64,000 nucleotides of DNA from Planococcus sp. MER TA 32b. GTDB taxonomy: Bacteria; Bacillota; Bacilli; Bacillales_A; Planococcaceae. Below, piece by piece: positions 63,512 to 64,000 of the stretch (position 1 is its first letter; each line of letters opens with the position of its first letter). The DNA is taken from contig JAMCAN010000003.1 in the NCBI GenBank assembly GCA_023715185.1, positions 124,001-188,000 on the forward strand, given 5' to 3'. The position numbers and the translations under genes were made by a program. The notes beneath the pieces were generated by a model that saw nothing but the letters and a program-made list of their open reading frames with translations, ran no database searches and was not told where the DNA came from.

Positions 63512-63814
63512 TGGAGTGAATACTTTAGTTAAGTAGAAGTAAGAATACACTAGCCATTATTTAGAAAGAACAAGAAAAAACCAATAGCATTTGATGTTAT
63601 TGGATATTAAGACTGAAAAGCGATTTGCAAGATATGTCACTTTAGTTTACATATCAAGAATTATCAGAAGTTAGTAGGAATGAAAAGGAAAAGAAGACAC
63701 TACTAAAGAAGGCGAGCCCCGGCTATTAGTCACTCTTAAAGTGTCTGAAAACCAGGGATCGCCTCTTCGCGTATCATTCAATTTTATTTGTTTATCGCCA
63801 ATACGTTGATGTCT
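63512..63814. other. AT-rich gap with hairpins
   Basis: About 300 bases without a credible ORF. CCAATA/TATTGG (about 63581-63604) and a longer structure AGGCGA...TCGCCT (about 63708-63766, with inner CACT/AGTG and CCGG/CC-GG pairs) are visible. The latter may be a bidirectional terminator for the convergent genes. Confidence 0.4.
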
Positions 63815-64000
63815 TTACTTCATGACGATTTTTTTAACAGAATTAATTGTCAGCAAGTAATAAAAGAGGTAAATGATGATATAGCCAGACACGGATATAG
63901 CAATTGGTACAGTAAGATTCGTTCCAATTAAAGCGGAAAAGATATTTGAACACATCTTTAAAATTACTGCTCCATGAACCATTCCAATTATCAGCGGTAA
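63815..64000 (-). CDS. C-terminal part of an FtsX/BceB-like ABC permease (runs off right edge)
   Basis: Reading the minus strand in from the right edge gives 61 codons ending in TAA at 63815: a loop IGMVHGAVILKMCSNIF, then a terminal membrane helix (ISVSGYIIIYLFYYLLTI) and a basic tail NSVKKIVMK. This matches the end of FtsX-type permeases of bacitracin-type (BceB) exporters, where the last helix is followed by a short basic tail. The rest of the gene is outside the window, so the assignment is by pattern only. Confidence 0.55.
   Translation of the reverse strand, partial: LPLIIGMVHGAVILKMCSNIFSALIGTNLTVPIAISVSGYIIIYLFYYLLTINSVKKIVMK

Overview
The window looks like chromosome of a low-to-moderate GC Bacillota, most plausibly Planococcaceae (Planococcus or Planomicrobium type). 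This is an inference from family content: CgoX-type HemY, YflT, YkvI, YpsA and DUF3006 proteins, a glgBCDA operon, an xpt-pbuX operon behind a guanine riboswitch, frequent TTG/GTG starts behind strong AGGAGG sites, and many hairpin-plus-T-run terminators. No rRNA, tRNA, prophage, intact insertion sequence or CRISPR array was recognised. Most of the window is ordinary core chromosome.

Layout. 0-5 kb: partial nitroreductase, hemY, a PerR-box catalase (katA), a LysM/NlpC cell-wall hydrolase and a hotdog thioesterase. 5.5-8 kb: a run of poorly known + strand genes, including a protein built from about nine copies of a 23-residue W/LSExFI repeat and two tiny ORFs with good ribosome sites. 8-17.6 kb: MFS exporter, a 1466-residue secreted bacillopeptidase F, riboswitch-controlled xpt-pbuX, and an esterase. 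17.8-24.4 kb: a degenerate M50-like membrane protein, ring-cleaving dioxygenase, proline dehydrogenase, a multi-pass membrane protein, 6-phosphogluconolactonase and a SCO copper protein. 24.6-30.2 kb: glgBCDA glycogen synthesis operon, without glgP. 30-39 kb: an SDR lacking the catalytic Lys, a ComEC/ComEA-like lipoprotein with DUF3006, YkvI, YflT, a frameshifted metallo-beta-lactamase-fold gene, a CDF transporter and an NCS2 permease. 39-51.7 kb: pepF, small conserved proteins, an erythromycin-esterase-family protein, a catalase-related protein, glutamate dehydrogenase, YpsA and a threonine/serine dehydratase.

51.8-61.9 kb holds two coherent modules. The first is a fatty-acid type operon (SDR, TetR, thioesterase, acyl-CoA dehydrogenase, quinone oxidoreductase-like MDR) behind a palindrome that fits a TetR operator. 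The second is cstA with a sigma-A promoter and a cre-like site, followed by a small protein ending in Arg-Cys-Cys, an ArsA-type ATPase with no cysteine, and an MDR oxidoreductase. This order parallels btsT-yjiX-yjiA of enterobacteria (transporter, small RCC protein, SIMIBI NTPase) and is the best candidate for an undescribed system.

From about 62 kb to the right edge the DNA becomes AT-rich: a MerR-type regulator with an apparent CTG start, a DUF2268 HEFHH metalloprotease and the C-terminus of an FtsX/BceB-like ABC permease. This looks like an acquired segment. Intergenic DNA carries at least four repeat families, and an orphan terminator at 41.9 kb ends a structured region without an ORF, a candidate non-coding RNA.
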